Part shown: positions 31,774 through 42,965 of the stretch, piece by piece
Position numbering within the stretch: position 1 is the first letter of the stretch
How the letters are laid out: the number at the start of each line of letters is the position of its first letter
Assembly: GCA_025991245.1 (NCBI GenBank)
Contig: BQMJ01000018.1
Coordinates: forward strand, 186,001 to 250,000
DNA: 64,000 nt
Direction: 5' to 3'
Source: Galdieria partita
Taxonomy: Eukaryota > Rhodophyta > Bangiophyceae > Galdieriales > Galdieriaceae
Translations under genes and position numbers: made by a program
Notes under the pieces: model-generated
Told to the model about the DNA's origin: nothing
The model's database searches: none
What the model saw: only the letters and a program-made list of their open reading frames with translations

Positions 31774-34700
31774 TCATAAAAGAATGCTTTGAAGATACTT
31801 ATTCGAAGACCGTCTTGCAATGTCCTTTAAGTTTTCTATTGCTTGCTCCTTCTGGCTTTCAGTTTGACAAGACGATTGGATATGTTGAACTTTTGCAAGA
31901 AACCATCTCATGAAATGATAGGCTTCCTTCTTTTCTGATGAGTATGCTTTGTCATCGGAATCTTCTTGTCTTATTCCAAACTTTTCCAGTCTATCGACAG
32001 TATCTTTCGCATCCTGGATAACAGAGACAGGAAATCGTGCAAACTCCGCAACATGTATTCCAAAACTCTTATCACAGATACCTTCCTCGACCTTGTATAA
32101 AAATTGTAACTTTTGAGTTTCAGGATCAGGTTCAGCCGAAACATGAACATTTTGCACCTAATAAAAGTTATTTTTTGGATAAGCCTTTTTAATAGAAAAC
32201 AAGCATATTGCATACCACTCCTTGAGGAAATGTGTCGGCGAGAAATGTCAACTCATGAAAATGTGTCGCAAACATGCAAGGACATCCTATGTGCCGCACA
32301 ATATACTCTGCAATACTATAAGCCAATGCAAAACCTTCTTCGGTACAAGTGCCTCTTCCAAGCTCATCAATAATGATCAAGGATGATGGAGAGGCTAATC
32401 GAAGAATAGACGAAGTTTCTAACATTTCCGCCATAAAGGTCGATACTCCATACATTTGATAGTCTGTAGAACCAATACGACACATAATTCGATCAGTCAA
32501 CGAAATTCTTGCACTCTGTGCAGGTACAAAACAACCAATATGAGCCATCAATGTAATGACTCCTACAGTTCTAATATAAGTGCTTTTTCCTCCCATGTTT
32601 GGACCTGTAACAACTAGAAGAACTTGGCCAGGTCTGTTTGAATCTGACATATTCTCGAGAAAACAATCATTGGCTATAAACTGCTTTCCTTCGAGATTTT
32701 CTTCCACCTACTCAAAACGTGGGTACTTGCACAAGAAATCTTTTCAAACTTTAAATACTCACGATGGGATGACGAGCTTGTATCAATTGAATGCCAGCTC
32801 TAGGTTTATCGATATATGGTTTGCAGTATGGTTCAGGTGCATTCACCGCCACCATAGCAAAAGTTGAAAGGACATCAAGTTCCGCTAAAACCAGACTAGC
32901 TTCCTATCAGAATAGTAAACTTCCAATGCCAGTTAAACAATATCTTAAAGTACCGCAAAAACAGAAATATATGAAGCAACTACTTCAATAATTTTGTCCT
33001 TAATGTCTCCTTGCTTTTTATCATATTCCGTACAAATACAGAAATATCTCTCATTCAAACGATTTAGAGATTTTGTGACAAACCTTTTCAACGACAATTG
33101 TCATTGGAACTCTGATTATTGATACAAGTTCAACGTCTCACCTTATCCCATCCTTACGTGTTTCTAAAATAACAAAATTCGGGTTGCCTCGAACCAAACG
33201 TTCATCTTTTCTCGATAGTCGGAAAAAGAATCCAGTATTTTCTTTTCTGTCCAATTTTAATTTGTCTGCTTTCAAATTCAGACGTGTACAAATATCTTCG
33301 TGGGCAACAGCAATCTCTGCAAGTATTTCATCTTTGGCTTTCTTCATTTCGGACAAGTTCTCATCGACCTGTGCGCTAACAACGTATTCATTGTTTTGCA
33401 CCAGGTCTAAGTCAATAGTGGTCTCGATCAACTCCTAAATATTCTCCAATCAAGTTTCATTCGTAAACGAAAGGACTACATACTTCAAACCGACCTAACT
33501 CAGTATGCAAGGAATCCAGTCGTTGCCAATAGGGTTTCAAAGGGCTGTCATTTTCCTTAGATGTGTATTGAGAAAAGCAATCCAGAAGAAGAGGCAAGCG
33601 AATAGATAGTTGATACAGACGAATCACTTGATGTAAGGTGACACTTTTCAACCTTTGAAAACGCCTACAAAGTCGAGCAAGATCCGGTACAAATTTCAAA
33701 TGTCCTAGAAATAATGAGTCTACTCATTTCAAAGTAATCCAAAATACTTACCGTCACGAAGTTCTGTACGAAAAATTGCATTTTGAATAAAGATTTCCAC
33801 TACATTCTGTCTTCTTTCAATTTCTTCAATATTTTGTAAAGGCATCAATAACCATTTCTTCAACAGCCTAGAACCCATAGCTGTTTTTGTCTTGTTTAAA
33901 ATTCCATAAAGAGAGTCTTTGTTATTGCCTGATGCAAAATGTCCAAATTCTATATTACTTTTACGTGGCAACAGATCCAAGCCTTGAATGCAGGCCGCAT
34001 CCAATCTCATGTACTGTGACATTTCCAGTGGTTTAAGAAATCGACGAGACTTGTTCAAATGTTCATCATTTGACTCAAGTAGATCTGGAGTATACCCACA
34101 GCACCTCAAAAGCATAGCCAATGCTTGCAATGCAAGGGTTTGTTCTAAGATACTCGGTGGAATCGATACATCTCCTAACAAGTCAGCTAAGTTATACACG
34201 AAGACTGATCTGTTAAAGTACAATATTTCGAACCTAGAACCTTGGTAATATCCCGAACAACCAATGAGGACTCAAACTCTTTGCGCTCATGGGGAGTCAT
34301 TAAAAAATTGCATCTAAGTGCTATGTCCCGAAATTTCCGGAGATCTTTTTCTTGAAGATCGACAGGACAGTAAAAAATCTATCGTTGAATAAGAGGTAGT
34401 GGAACCAACAAGATAGTATAAACCAACCTCCTTGGCTTGTAAGCTTACAAGAATATTTTCTAATAAAGCAAGTGAATCGTCTTCATAGAATTCTCCAGTT
34501 AGAAAACTACTATCTCCTACTTCATAAAATGCGACACCGAATCTGAGTTGACCATCTTCTTGTGCAAATCTTACAGCAATAGAGCTTCCCAAGGTCTGTG
34601 AATTACTAAGAGAACTCACCGAGGAAGCATCTACACTGTTTGACCTAGTGTCGTCTAGACCAAAGTATTCTTCTAGGCTGGAGGGGTTTGCTGGAGAGCC

Positions 34701-35116
34701 TTCCAAAATTTTTACATATTCGTTCTTTCCAGTTTTCGACTTGGACCATACTTGTAATTTCACTCCTACTTCAAACAAGGCAAAAGAAACAAATTCCTGA
34801 GTTTTACGATAGTTCAGCACAGTAAAAGGTATTTCCTTTTCTCCAATGCATTCAAAAGTTCTCTCTCCAATGAGTCCAAGTTTAGTAACTAGGAATACAC
34901 CGTGCGACAATATAAGAAAAGTTGAAGTTGCCTTCACTTCGAAAACAAGCACCAGTGAAGAACTACAACTAGTCGATAAGGAGAGACGAAATAAATCAAG
35001 CAGACAGCTCACTTTGCGCTTTCTTCATACAGACTCTCTACAATACGAGTGAAAGTCTCTACCTCGGAACTGGAACCTAATAGCTGTCGTAAGGTGCCTG
35101 ATGAATACTCTTCCAT
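31774..35116 (-). CDS. MSH2: DNA mismatch repair protein MSH2 (ten exons)
   Basis: Common subunit of MutS-alpha and MutS-beta. Exons: 35116-35013, 34968-34428, 34378-34234, 34186-33752, 33704-33484, 33434-33142, 33083-32954, 32904-32763, 32707-32216 and 32157-31774; introns 44-58 bp; about 961 residues, the usual MSH2 length. The clamp and lever region includes [19 protein letters not shown]. The ATPase has Walker [11 protein letters not shown], then [20 protein letters not shown], Walker [12 protein letters not shown] and [10 protein letters not shown]. The C-terminus is helical. Exon 8 disagrees in frame by one base: SLVLAEL before about 32881 and [11 protein letters not shown] after it match yeast MSH2 (SLVLAHLDVIASFA), but the text carries one extra A. 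A later AG at 32886 would avoid the stop but lose conserved residues. Confidence 0.92.
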
Positions 35117-35239
35117 CGAATAAAAAAATGGCGCCAAAAATGAGAAAAATTTGTTGAGGATATTTTGTTATTTATTTTATTGCAAGAATTTCTGTTGTAT
35201 ATTTAAAAATTCATTCAATGTAAGCATATTTACAAGGGT

Positions 35240-35247
35240 ATATATAA
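35240..35247 (+). promoter_or_regulatory. TATA-like box upstream of RibBA
   Basis: The sequence TATATATAAA lies about 100 bp upstream of the RibBA start codon and about 40 bp before the small upstream ORF. It is the only strong TATA-like match in this 220-bp divergent promoter region shared with MSH2. Assignment rests on sequence and spacing only. Confidence 0.35.
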
Positions 35248-35288
35248 AGAGCTGTCAAACTTGCAGACCTGAAAGAAACAGGCATCAT

Positions 35289-35312
35289 ATGGAGGATAGG
35301 AGTGATTCGTAG
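35289..35312 (+). promoter_or_regulatory. short upstream ORF in the RibBA leader (7 codons)
   Basis: ATG GAG GAT AGG AGT GAT TCG TAG reads MEDRSDS and stops 27 bp before the RibBA ATG at 35340. If the transcript starts near the TATA-like site at 35240, ribosomes would meet this ATG first, so it could lower or tune RibBA translation. Whether it lies in the mature leader is not known. Confidence 0.3.
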
Positions 35313-35339
35313 AAATCCTTTGGTTGGTTGGCTCGTGTA

Positions 35340-37037
35340 ATGTCGACGTCTCATCCGAGTGAAGACCAAACAAGCTCAGCTACACAAGCAACGAGTTTTG
35401 TACCTTCTTTGTTGAATTGGAGCTATAAAACGTCGTTTATTAGGGAATGTCGTATCTCTTCTTCGTTTGGGAAGTCTGTGATTGGACATCCTTTTTGTGG
35501 CCACTGTCACTCGAACCGACAGTATACAGCTATGGTTTCCAATTTAGGTGAAGCTATAGAGCAACAAGGAAACTCAAAGTTGCCATCTGTTGTTTCTTTT
35601 GAAAGAATTCCAGAAAATGGGCACAAAGAAGTGAATAAAAGTGAAGGAATGGTATCAGAACTTATCTCTAACAACAGCTGTTCGAAGAACTTGAGTTTTC
35701 TGTCGAACATGTCAAGTTCGAAACTTCCTAATGAAAATAGAAAGATAGATGAAGCAAGTTACCTCTCAGATGGTTGGTGTTTTGGTAAGGAGAGTGTAGT
35801 TGCAGCCATTGAAGCTTTGCAGAGAGGCGAGTTCGTTCTAGTGACAGATGATGAGAACCGAGAAAACGAAGGAGATTTGATAATGGCAGCAGAAAAGGTT
35901 ACAAGTGAATCCATAGCCTTTATGGTTCGGCACACTAGCGGCGTACTTTGTGTTTCTTTGGAACCTAATCGAGTAGAACAACTTGATTTACAGCCCATGG
36001 TTCCTTTGAACACGGACCCGAAAGGAACAGCGTTTACAGTTTCCGTTGACTACAAACATGGTACTAGCACCGGTATATCTGCTGCAGATAGGGCGAAAAC
36101 TATTCGAGCTCTTGCCAATCCCAACGTAATTGCCAAGGATTTTCAACGACCTGGTCATGTTTTTCCACTAAAATATAGAGAGGGTGGTGTTCTAAAGAGA
36201 GCTGGTCATACGGAAGCTGCAGTTGATTTAGCGCGAATAGCTGGACTTTATCCTGCAGGAGTATTGGCGGAAGTTGTGAATGATAGGGATGGCTCTATGG
36301 CTAGACTGCCTGATCTTTTGGAGTTTTGTAAAAAGCATAATATTGTTTTAACTTCCATTGCAGACTTGATTAGGTGGAGAAGGGAGACTGAAAAGCTTGT
36401 TTTTCGTGTAGGAGAGACCTCTGCAAAGCTACCCACTGTCTATGGAGTTTTTGATACTTATTGTTTTAGATCTGTATTGGACGATGTAGAGCATATTGCT
36501 CTGGTTATGGGTGGTCCATTTCACAATGATAATATTACTAACGAGATGCCTTGTCGAGGGCAAGTTCCAGTTCTTGTCCGAGTTCACTCCGAGTGTTGTA
36601 CCGGAGATGTATTTGGCTCTCTTCGATGTGATTGTGGAGTTCAATTGCAAGCAGCCATGAAGGCGGTGGCAGAAGAAGGCAGAGGAGTTATTCTTTATTT
36701 AAGAGGACAGGAAGGTCGTGGAATAGGTTTAGGTCATAAGCTTCGAGCGTATGCCCTGCAAGATCGAGGTCGAGATACCGTTGATGCCAACAAGGACTTG
36801 GGCTTTCCTGTGGATTCTAGAGAATACGGAATTGGTGCTCAAATACTTGTGGACTTGGGTGTAAGGAATATACGTTTAATGACTAATAATCCTGCCAAAT
36901 ATACTGGTTTACGTGGCTATGGTATTCAGATTTCCGAACGCGTTCCCATAGTCACGAAGGCTACAGAAGAAAACAAAGCGTATTTACGAGCCAAAAAACT
37001 CAGGATGGGTCATTGGATACCAGATGGTTTGGATTAG
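35340..37037 (+). CDS. RIBA: RibBA: DHBP synthase / GTP cyclohydrolase II, bifunctional
   Basis: Makes both riboflavin precursors: 3,4-dihydroxy-2-butanone 4-phosphate from ribulose 5-phosphate, and the pyrimidine from GTP. Intronless, 565 residues. About 140 non-conserved Ser-rich residues come first, consistent with a plastid transit peptide. The DHBP synthase half has [20 protein letters not shown] and [10 protein letters not shown], then [16 protein letters not shown] and [20 protein letters not shown]. The cyclohydrolase half has [18 protein letters not shown] with the three zinc cysteines, then [12 protein letters not shown] and LTNNPAKY-type [16 protein letters not shown]. Both active sites look complete, as in plant RIBA1 and bacterial RibBA. 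Promoter region shared with the divergent MSH2. Confidence 0.96.
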   Translation: MSTSHPSEDQTSSATQATSFVPSLLNWSYKTSFIRECRISSSFGKSVIGHPFCGHCHSNRQYTAMVSNLGEAIEQQGNSKLPSVVSFERIPENGHKEVNKSEGMVSELISNNSCSKNLSFLSNMSSSKLPNENRKIDEASYLSDGWCFGKESVVAAIEALQRGEFVLVTDDENRENEGDLIMAAEKVTSESIAFMVRHTSGVLCVSLEPNRVEQLDLQPMVPLNTDPKGTAFTVSVDYKHGTSTGISAADRAKTIRALANPNVIAKDFQRPGHVFPLKYREGGVLKRAGHTEAAVDLARIAGLYPAGVLAEVVNDRDGSMARLPDLLEFCKKHNIVLTSIADLIRWRRETEKLVFRVGETSAKLPTVYGVFDTYCFRSVLDDVEHIALVMGGPFHNDNITNEMPCRGQVPVLVRVHSECCTGDVFGSLRCDCGVQLQAAMKAVAEEGRGVILYLRGQEGRGIGLGHKLRAYALQDRGRDTVDANKDLGFPVDSREYGIGAQILVDLGVRNIRLMTNNPAKYTGLRGYGIQISERVPIVTKATEENKAYLRAKKLRMGHWIPDGLD

Positions 37038-37148
37038 TTACAAGTTATAGTCGCAAGAAATGATTGTATAGTTTAATTTGGCGTTGTAGAGAGATTTTGG
37101 TAAAGAGCAGTTTTTTGTTGATTTTTCATTGGGGGAACTTGTTGTACA

Positions 37149-38663
37149 ATGTCTGAAAGGGTTCGACTCGGAGACGATATTGGTGCCGTTGTAGTGCAAC
37201 TGGGCACTTGGTACTTTCGTATCGGCTATGCAGGAGACGACTCTCCAAAGCTATTTATTCGCAACTGGTATGGTGTGAATGACAAGGGATTTGAGGCACA
37301 GTTGTCAAGTAAAGTGCTAAAAGGGGAGGGTGTTGTCTTGGAAGAAGCAGTCAGCACTGGTGTGAATGCATCAGCACAAGAACAAAGTGTCACATCGAAT
37401 AGAGTTTTGGATGTTATAAACGAAAAGACAGTACAGAAGGAAGGTGTAGAAATCTCGGAAACCAAAGATAGAAATTTCTTTACACCTTGTGTCGAAAGTC
37501 CTTATTTGTTTTTTTGTGATCAATGTCCCATTAATTTTCAGTTGTATGGAGACGACTGGACCTTGTCAGAGTTGTTGAGAGAGAATGGTACTTTGAGTGA
37601 TTGGCAAGCTTTTTGTTGTCTTTTAAAAGAAGCTTTTGCGTTTCTCCGTGTCAAACCGGAGGAGAATGCATGTATGTTTGTTGAAGGTGAGCGAGGTCTA
37701 CATCGAGAGACCTACTCACAACTATCAAAGATAGTTTTTCAAGGTTTGACAGATTCTTCAGCTCTAAAGGAAACACAACTTATGTGAGAGAAGCTAGAAC
37801 TGTCCATGCGTGCTACTTTTGTTCTGAATCATGCTACAGCAGCAACTTTTGCATCAGCTAGAACTACGGCCTTAGTTGTTTGTGTAGGCCATAAAGGCAC
37901 TAGTGTAGTCCCCGTCGTAGAAGGTTTTTCATTGAATCGAGCTACCATAAGAAATGCCATTGGAGGAGAATTTTTGACAAGAATTTTGTGGAAATATTTT
38001 AATGAATATGCGGACCTTGTTGAGAAGGAACAGAGAGAATCATGTGGAAAACTTGACTTGAAGAACCTGGGAACACAGCGCCTCATAGAAGATATAAAGC
38101 ATTCCATTTGTGGCTTATGGAATGAGAAAGAAGAAGATGTTGTAAATAGTCATGGAGCACCCATACAAGTATTCAGGTATGAGTGGGAAAAGGGACATTC
38201 CTTCCAAATTTCCCGTGAGCTGTCTTGGAAGATACCTTTTATTGTTTTTCAACCTTCTTCATTGAAAGAACCACCTCTTGACCGTCTATCATTGGTTTTC
38301 CTTGATCAACCCGACAGTATTGAGAATATAAACCAGATGGATGGTGTTTGTGACATGGTTCTAAAGGCTTTACGGAAATGTGATCCTGATCTTCGTAGGG
38401 ATCTTGTTGGAAATATTCTTCTTACTGGATGTAGTACATTGTTTCCAGGTTTTACCAAATGCTTTGAAGATATGTTATTGGAAAGAATGTCGCCTATGTA
38501 TCGTATAAAGACAATCTCAGTTATGTTACCAGAGGAGAGGATATTTGCGTCATGGATTGGTGGTTCTATTGTAGCTTCTCTGGTGACTTTTCAGCAGTTT
38601 TGGTTTTCTCGAGAAGAGTTTATGAGAAATGGAGCTGAATTTATCTTGGAGAAACTTATCTAG
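37149..38663 (+). CDS. ARP4: actin-related protein, ARP4/BAF53-like
   Basis: Nuclear actin-like subunit of SWR1, INO80 and NuA4-type chromatin complexes. Exons 37149-37743 and 37798-38663 (54-bp intron, phase 1) give 486 residues. Start MSERVRLGDDIGAVVVQLGT, then FRIGYAGDDSPK, resembles ARP4 rather than conventional actin. The middle has AFAFLRVKPEENACMFVEGE and ATAATFASARTTALVVCVGH. RLIEDIKHSICGLWNEKEED and VFRYEWEKGHSFQISRELSW correspond to the ARP4 kinked region, and NILLTGCSTLFPGFTKCFED to subdomain 4. The phosphate loop is divergent (VCVGHKGTSVVP), so ATP binding may be weak. A roughly 80-residue Val/Glu-rich insert follows the first strand block. ARP8 is a less likely alternative. Confidence 0.78.
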
Positions 38664-39123
38664 TTTGTTTTATATTTCTGGAAGAAGATTTTATCAGAGA
38701 AAGTTCCTGCATGATATTTTTTTGGAGACATGGTAGGAACAGCCTAAAACGTGATAAGATTGATATTTTCTTCCGTCATAGTATTCTAAAGAATATGAAA
38801 ATGAAATTGGCACAGTAAAGGTGGAAAGGACGTATTTTGAAACTTAGTCTAAGTTTCCTTTCCCTTGTGGAGAATAATTCTCTTCGTCAGAGTTAAAATT
38901 TCGATATATTCAAGTGTCTGGAGAAAACATAGCTTGAAGATTAAGCTGCAAGTAAACATCTCAACTTAGAAATTCTTTGGATGCTTTATTTTCTAGTTGC
39001 TTAAAATTGATTAATATTCTTCGATAAAACTATCTTCTTACTGCGATACAAAAAACCAAAACTTTTTTGAGCTCTTCTTTGGGGGTAGCAACAGGGACGA
39101 ATTCTCCCGAACTTTTGATAGTC
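38664..39123. other. intergenic, 460 bp, no gene seen
   Basis: AT-rich spacer between two same-strand genes. It must hold the ARP4 3' end and the promoter of the next gene. I see no coding ORF, no tRNA fold and no clear repeat. Confidence 0.6.
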
Positions 39124-39723
39124 ATGGGGTGCGCAATGTCCAGAGAAGTGCAAATACCCAGAACGAAGCGGAGAGTATATTCTAGTGACCAATCTATTCA
39201 AAATAAAAAGAGCACTTCAAAGGATATGGAATACAATATGCCTGAGCAGAACTTAACAACACCGTATACCACCATTGAAACAGAAGAGGAAGAGTCAGAA
39301 CCACTAAGAACAACCGTTGAAGACGACCAGGTCTCAACAGATGGTCCTTTTAATTCAACCAGAACCTTATCAAAACGAATATCTGACAAGGTAGAATATT
39401 TTGAGCAGATAACTCGTCAAATTTCGGAGGAACCCAAACTGAAGAAAAGAAACTCTGCTTACTCCAAATGGAAGATAGAGGACTTACCTCAAAGAAACCT
39501 TACTGCTCCAGTAGACTGGAAACACATACCCAAAGAAAGATTTGCGACTATTGAGCATAGCAACTCTGCTTCAACAGGGCAAATCTTTGCAGAAGATACA
39601 AGAATCTGTCAGCGTGTCACTTCTTGGAGAGACGTTATGCAGCAGCTTCGCGACGAACATTTTCGAGAAAATTATTTATTAGACAAATACTTGAAAAGAC
39701 GGTCTTCAAAGCTTGGAGCTTAA
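39124..39723 (+). CDS. hypothetical protein with N-terminal MGC lipidation motif
   Basis: Single-exon ORF of 199 residues from ATG 39124. The frame is open upstream to 39067, but MGCAMSREVQIPR is a good start: Gly2 with a small residue at position 6 fits N-myristoylation and Cys3 fits palmitoylation. The rest is polar and probably partly disordered, with acidic clusters (IETEEEESEPL) and a C-terminal part that looks more ordered: KWKIEDLPQRNLTAPVDWKH, TRICQRVTSWRDVMQQLRDE and HFRENYLLDKYLKRRSS. I recognise no family. A membrane-anchored regulatory or scaffolding protein is a guess from the lipidation motif alone. Confidence 0.65.
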   Translation: MGCAMSREVQIPRTKRRVYSSDQSIQNKKSTSKDMEYNMPEQNLTTPYTTIETEEEESEPLRTTVEDDQVSTDGPFNSTRTLSKRISDKVEYFEQITRQISEEPKLKKRNSAYSKWKIEDLPQRNLTAPVDWKHIPKERFATIEHSNSASTGQIFAEDTRICQRVTSWRDVMQQLRDEHFRENYLLDKYLKRRSSKLGA

Positions 39724-39851
39724 AATGTCTATAGTAGAAAGTTTGAGTTGTATACATGAAGTGCTGCAAGTTTTATCAATACCATAAATTAACTCAGAAA
39801 TTGTGCTATAAAGTGTTTGGTTTATGGCGCCAATCGATTACAGCGAATGAA

Positions 39852-42121
39852 ATGAAGCGCATTTTAAATGTGGCAGAAAAACCTTCTGCTGCAAGAGAAC
39901 TATCCTATGCCCTTGCAACGAAACAAAACATTAGAGTGTTAGTTCGTTGTAACTGGAATGTACTGTTCATCTTATTAAGCATACTATAGGCGGGAAGTAG
40001 GTTCCCGATTGAAAGTATATGAGTTTGAGTTCGACTTGAACCGTGAAAGGGTGACAATGATCTTCAGTAGTGTTGCAGGTCATATCAAAGCACTTGATTT
40101 CCATGAATACTATCGATGTTGGGACTCTTGCGATCAGGTAGGAACAGTATCCTGTAAAAAGTTTGAGTAATTTCTGAGACAAATTTCTCAGTTGGCACTT
40201 TTAGACCCTTCCAAGACTCCCGTCAAAGAGTATGTGCCCGAAGATAAGAAATTTCTGGAAAATAGTTTAAAGAACGAAGCACGATCCTGTTGTAAACTAT
40301 TTTTGTGGTTGGACTGTGATTCAGAGGGAGAGAAGATTGCTTATGAGGTCTTAGACATTTGTCAACAAGAAAATAGATCTCTAAGAATTCCTTCGAACGT
40401 AAAGAGAGCTCGTTTCTCTGCAATTACAGCTCAAGATGCTCGGAAGGCTCTTCAGAATTTAACCACACTTCACTATCCAACTGTGTCCATGGTATCGACC
40501 AGACAAGTAAGTCTATTAACATTTCCAAAAGCAGCTATATTGTCCTGCATTAGGAAATCGATCTACGCGCTGGTGCTGCATTCACGAGATTCTTGACCAA
40601 GTTTATTCAGAATAGGTTTCGTATCCCATTGAAAGGAGACAAAAATGTGATACTGAGCTACGGTATGTTTGTTTTTACTTCACTTTTTTGCTAATATTAT
40701 AATAGCATCTTACTATAAGGTCCCTGTCAATTTCCGACGCTCGGTCTCGTGGTAGATCGTCTACTTACTATTCGAGCATTTCAGCCGCGTTTGTTTTACT
40801 ATTTGGAACTGACCATAAGTTGTGAAAGTTCTTATGCAGAGAAATATGTACTTACCTGGGACCGAAAACACTTATTTGATCGGTAATTACATGAAATGAA
40901 CAAATTGAGCTTGAACTAAAGAACTTTTGTCACATAGTTATTGTTGTGCTTTGTTATATGAACTTTGCTATTCTTCCTTGTTGCGGAACAACTTTCATAC
41001 AACTATTTCAGATGTAAAGAAGACGAGCAAAACGCGAAGACGACCTTTTCCATTGGACACCGTTGAACTGCAACGTCTTGCTTCCCGTGAATTTAATTTT
41101 TCGTCTGATAAAACCATGAAAGTAGCAGAAAGCTTATATTCGGAGGGATATATTTCGTACCCTAGAACTGAAACAAATATTTTTCCATCCACTATAGATC
41201 TATCTAAACTGGTTTTGCTGCAGCAAAATGATCCAAGATGGCAAGGGTTCGTACAAAAGATAATGGAATGTTGGAGTCACTGCAGTCCAAGGCAAGGTAC
41301 AAAAGATGACAAGGCACATCCTCCTATACATCCTATCAAAGCAGCGCCCAAGAGAGGCTTCAAAGACAAAGAATTTGAAGCTATATACGAACTCGTGACG
41401 AGACGCTTCTTGGCTTGTTGCTCAATTGATGCGAAAGGCTACGAGACTATTATTACAGTAAAGGTCGGTTTTGAAAGGTAAGTTTTAAATTTTAAGATTA
41501 ATTTGTTTATCTATAACGAGAAGTTGTTGGTTAGTTTCCACATTCATGGTCTGTCTATTGAAGAAGCAGGCTATCTTCAAGTATATCCATATGAACATTG
41601 GTCAGAACGAGTTTTACCTACAGAGTTCGAAGAGGGTACATCTGTACATGTGGTCTCTTTGATGATGAAGGAAGGCTCTACAAGTGCTCCTAAACCTTTG
41701 TCTGAAAGCGATTTACTGGGATTGATGGACAAGTATGGAATTGGAACAGATGCTACAATGGCAGAACATATTCGAAAGATACAAAATAGAGAGTATGTGA
41801 CAAAGCAAGGGAATTTCTTCTACCCGATGGCTCTAGGACTAGCACTCGTAGAAGCTTTTGAAGCATGTGAAGCCTATTTAGCCAGACCAACTAGTCGCTC
41901 TGAGCAAGTAATTTGGTGTTTAAAGTATTTTGATAGCATAGATCTTATTGAAGCTTTTTTCTTTGTAGGAGAGAGATTTGAGACAAATAAGTCAAGGCAG
42001 TCGAGATGCATCCGACGTACTATATTCTGCTCTTTCTGCTTTCACTTGCAATTTGCAAAAACTTCAAACTGCTAAGAATGTTTTACATCAAGTGTTTTCT
42101 GTTCATTTTGACTCTATTTGA
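39852..42121 (+). CDS. TOP3: DNA topoisomerase III (type IA)
   Basis: Relaxes and decatenates single-stranded crossings, usually with a RecQ helicase and RMI1. Exons: 39852-39937, 39990-40137, 40192-40506, 40554-40662, 40720-40882, 40938-41477, 41535-41907 and 41969-42121, all in frame, 628 residues. TOPRIM elements are VAEKPSAAREL and WLDCDSEGEKI; the motif YGPCQFPTLGLVVDR and the active-site segment GYISYPRTETNIFP, with the catalytic Tyr, follow; GLMDKYGIGTDATMAEHI is also typical. The first intron donor (GTTAGT at 39938) is chosen for frame; a donor at 39949 with a later acceptor also works. I found no convincing C-terminal Cys4 zinc fingers, common in TOP3A, although Cys codons just downstream (42146-42320) could be missed exons. 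Confidence 0.9.
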
Positions 42122-42965
42122 AGGAGTTTTCTTGTCATATCAAAGGTGTAAATGTGTATTGATGCGCAATACTTGTTATCCTATGGATTGACTTGCACAA
42201 AATGTTCATCTGTAGCAAAAGTTGAGAAAAAGGAGAATTCTCCTCCAAGTAGCACTGGCGCTATCGTCCTGGTTTTCTAGAATGTTCTGCAAACGGAAAC
42301 TTGAAGTTTGTTATTCCTTAGCTGAACGAATGAGTTTGGATTTTCAATATGGGAGAAACTTTTTCCAAATTGTCAAAAAATACTCTACAACCTGTTTGAT
42401 GCTTTCTCACACTAGTTGTAATTTGGACGGATTCAGGCACCTGACTATTCAGCAAGTTTACCTTTTTCTCTTGAAATATCTTTCGTTTCTGTTTCGTTTC
42501 AATCCGGTTCTGTGCATGAATGATGAGTGACCATCTCGTTTGTTTCAGTCGCAGTCATATGTTCAATATTTTGGGAACCTCTTTCAAATAATATCCATTG
42601 CTTTTCTTGATACATAAAAACCAAAATTTGTCTCTTAAACATGTTATGAGGAGTCACTTTTTGTCAGACAAATGTATATTCCCCTTCAATGAACTCTTTA
42701 AAGTTACACTGAAGGACTCCTTGGAAATGTCATCGATTTGATTATAATATTGAACGCGAGCACTCGAAATAGGTTACCATTTTAAATCTTGAAGTTGCCA
42801 ATAGTGAAGGTTGGTGGTGGTTTAATTGTTGACTGTGTTCATACTGCTTGTGTGCCAACTTATCATAGTACAAAATTTGCGAAAAGAAGAGTCACTCAAG
42901 CCCAACCATCGTTATTCTTCTGATCCCGTACCGAAGAAAGCAAATACTTTATTGACTTGTCAAGC
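42122..42965. other. gap between TOP3 and UNC50, 844 bp
   Basis: No gene can be shown here. The first 200 bp hold short open stretches with Cys pairs (LTCTKCSSVAK near 42193, FLECSANGNLKF near 42280) that could be remnants or exons of a TOP3 zinc-finger tail, but I could not splice them in frame with certainty. The remainder is AT-rich without coding signs. Confidence 0.45.

Noticed and set aside
38664-39123. Possible small RNA gene in the ARP4 downstream spacer
   Set aside because: No stable tRNA-like or snRNA-like pairing could be found by eye.
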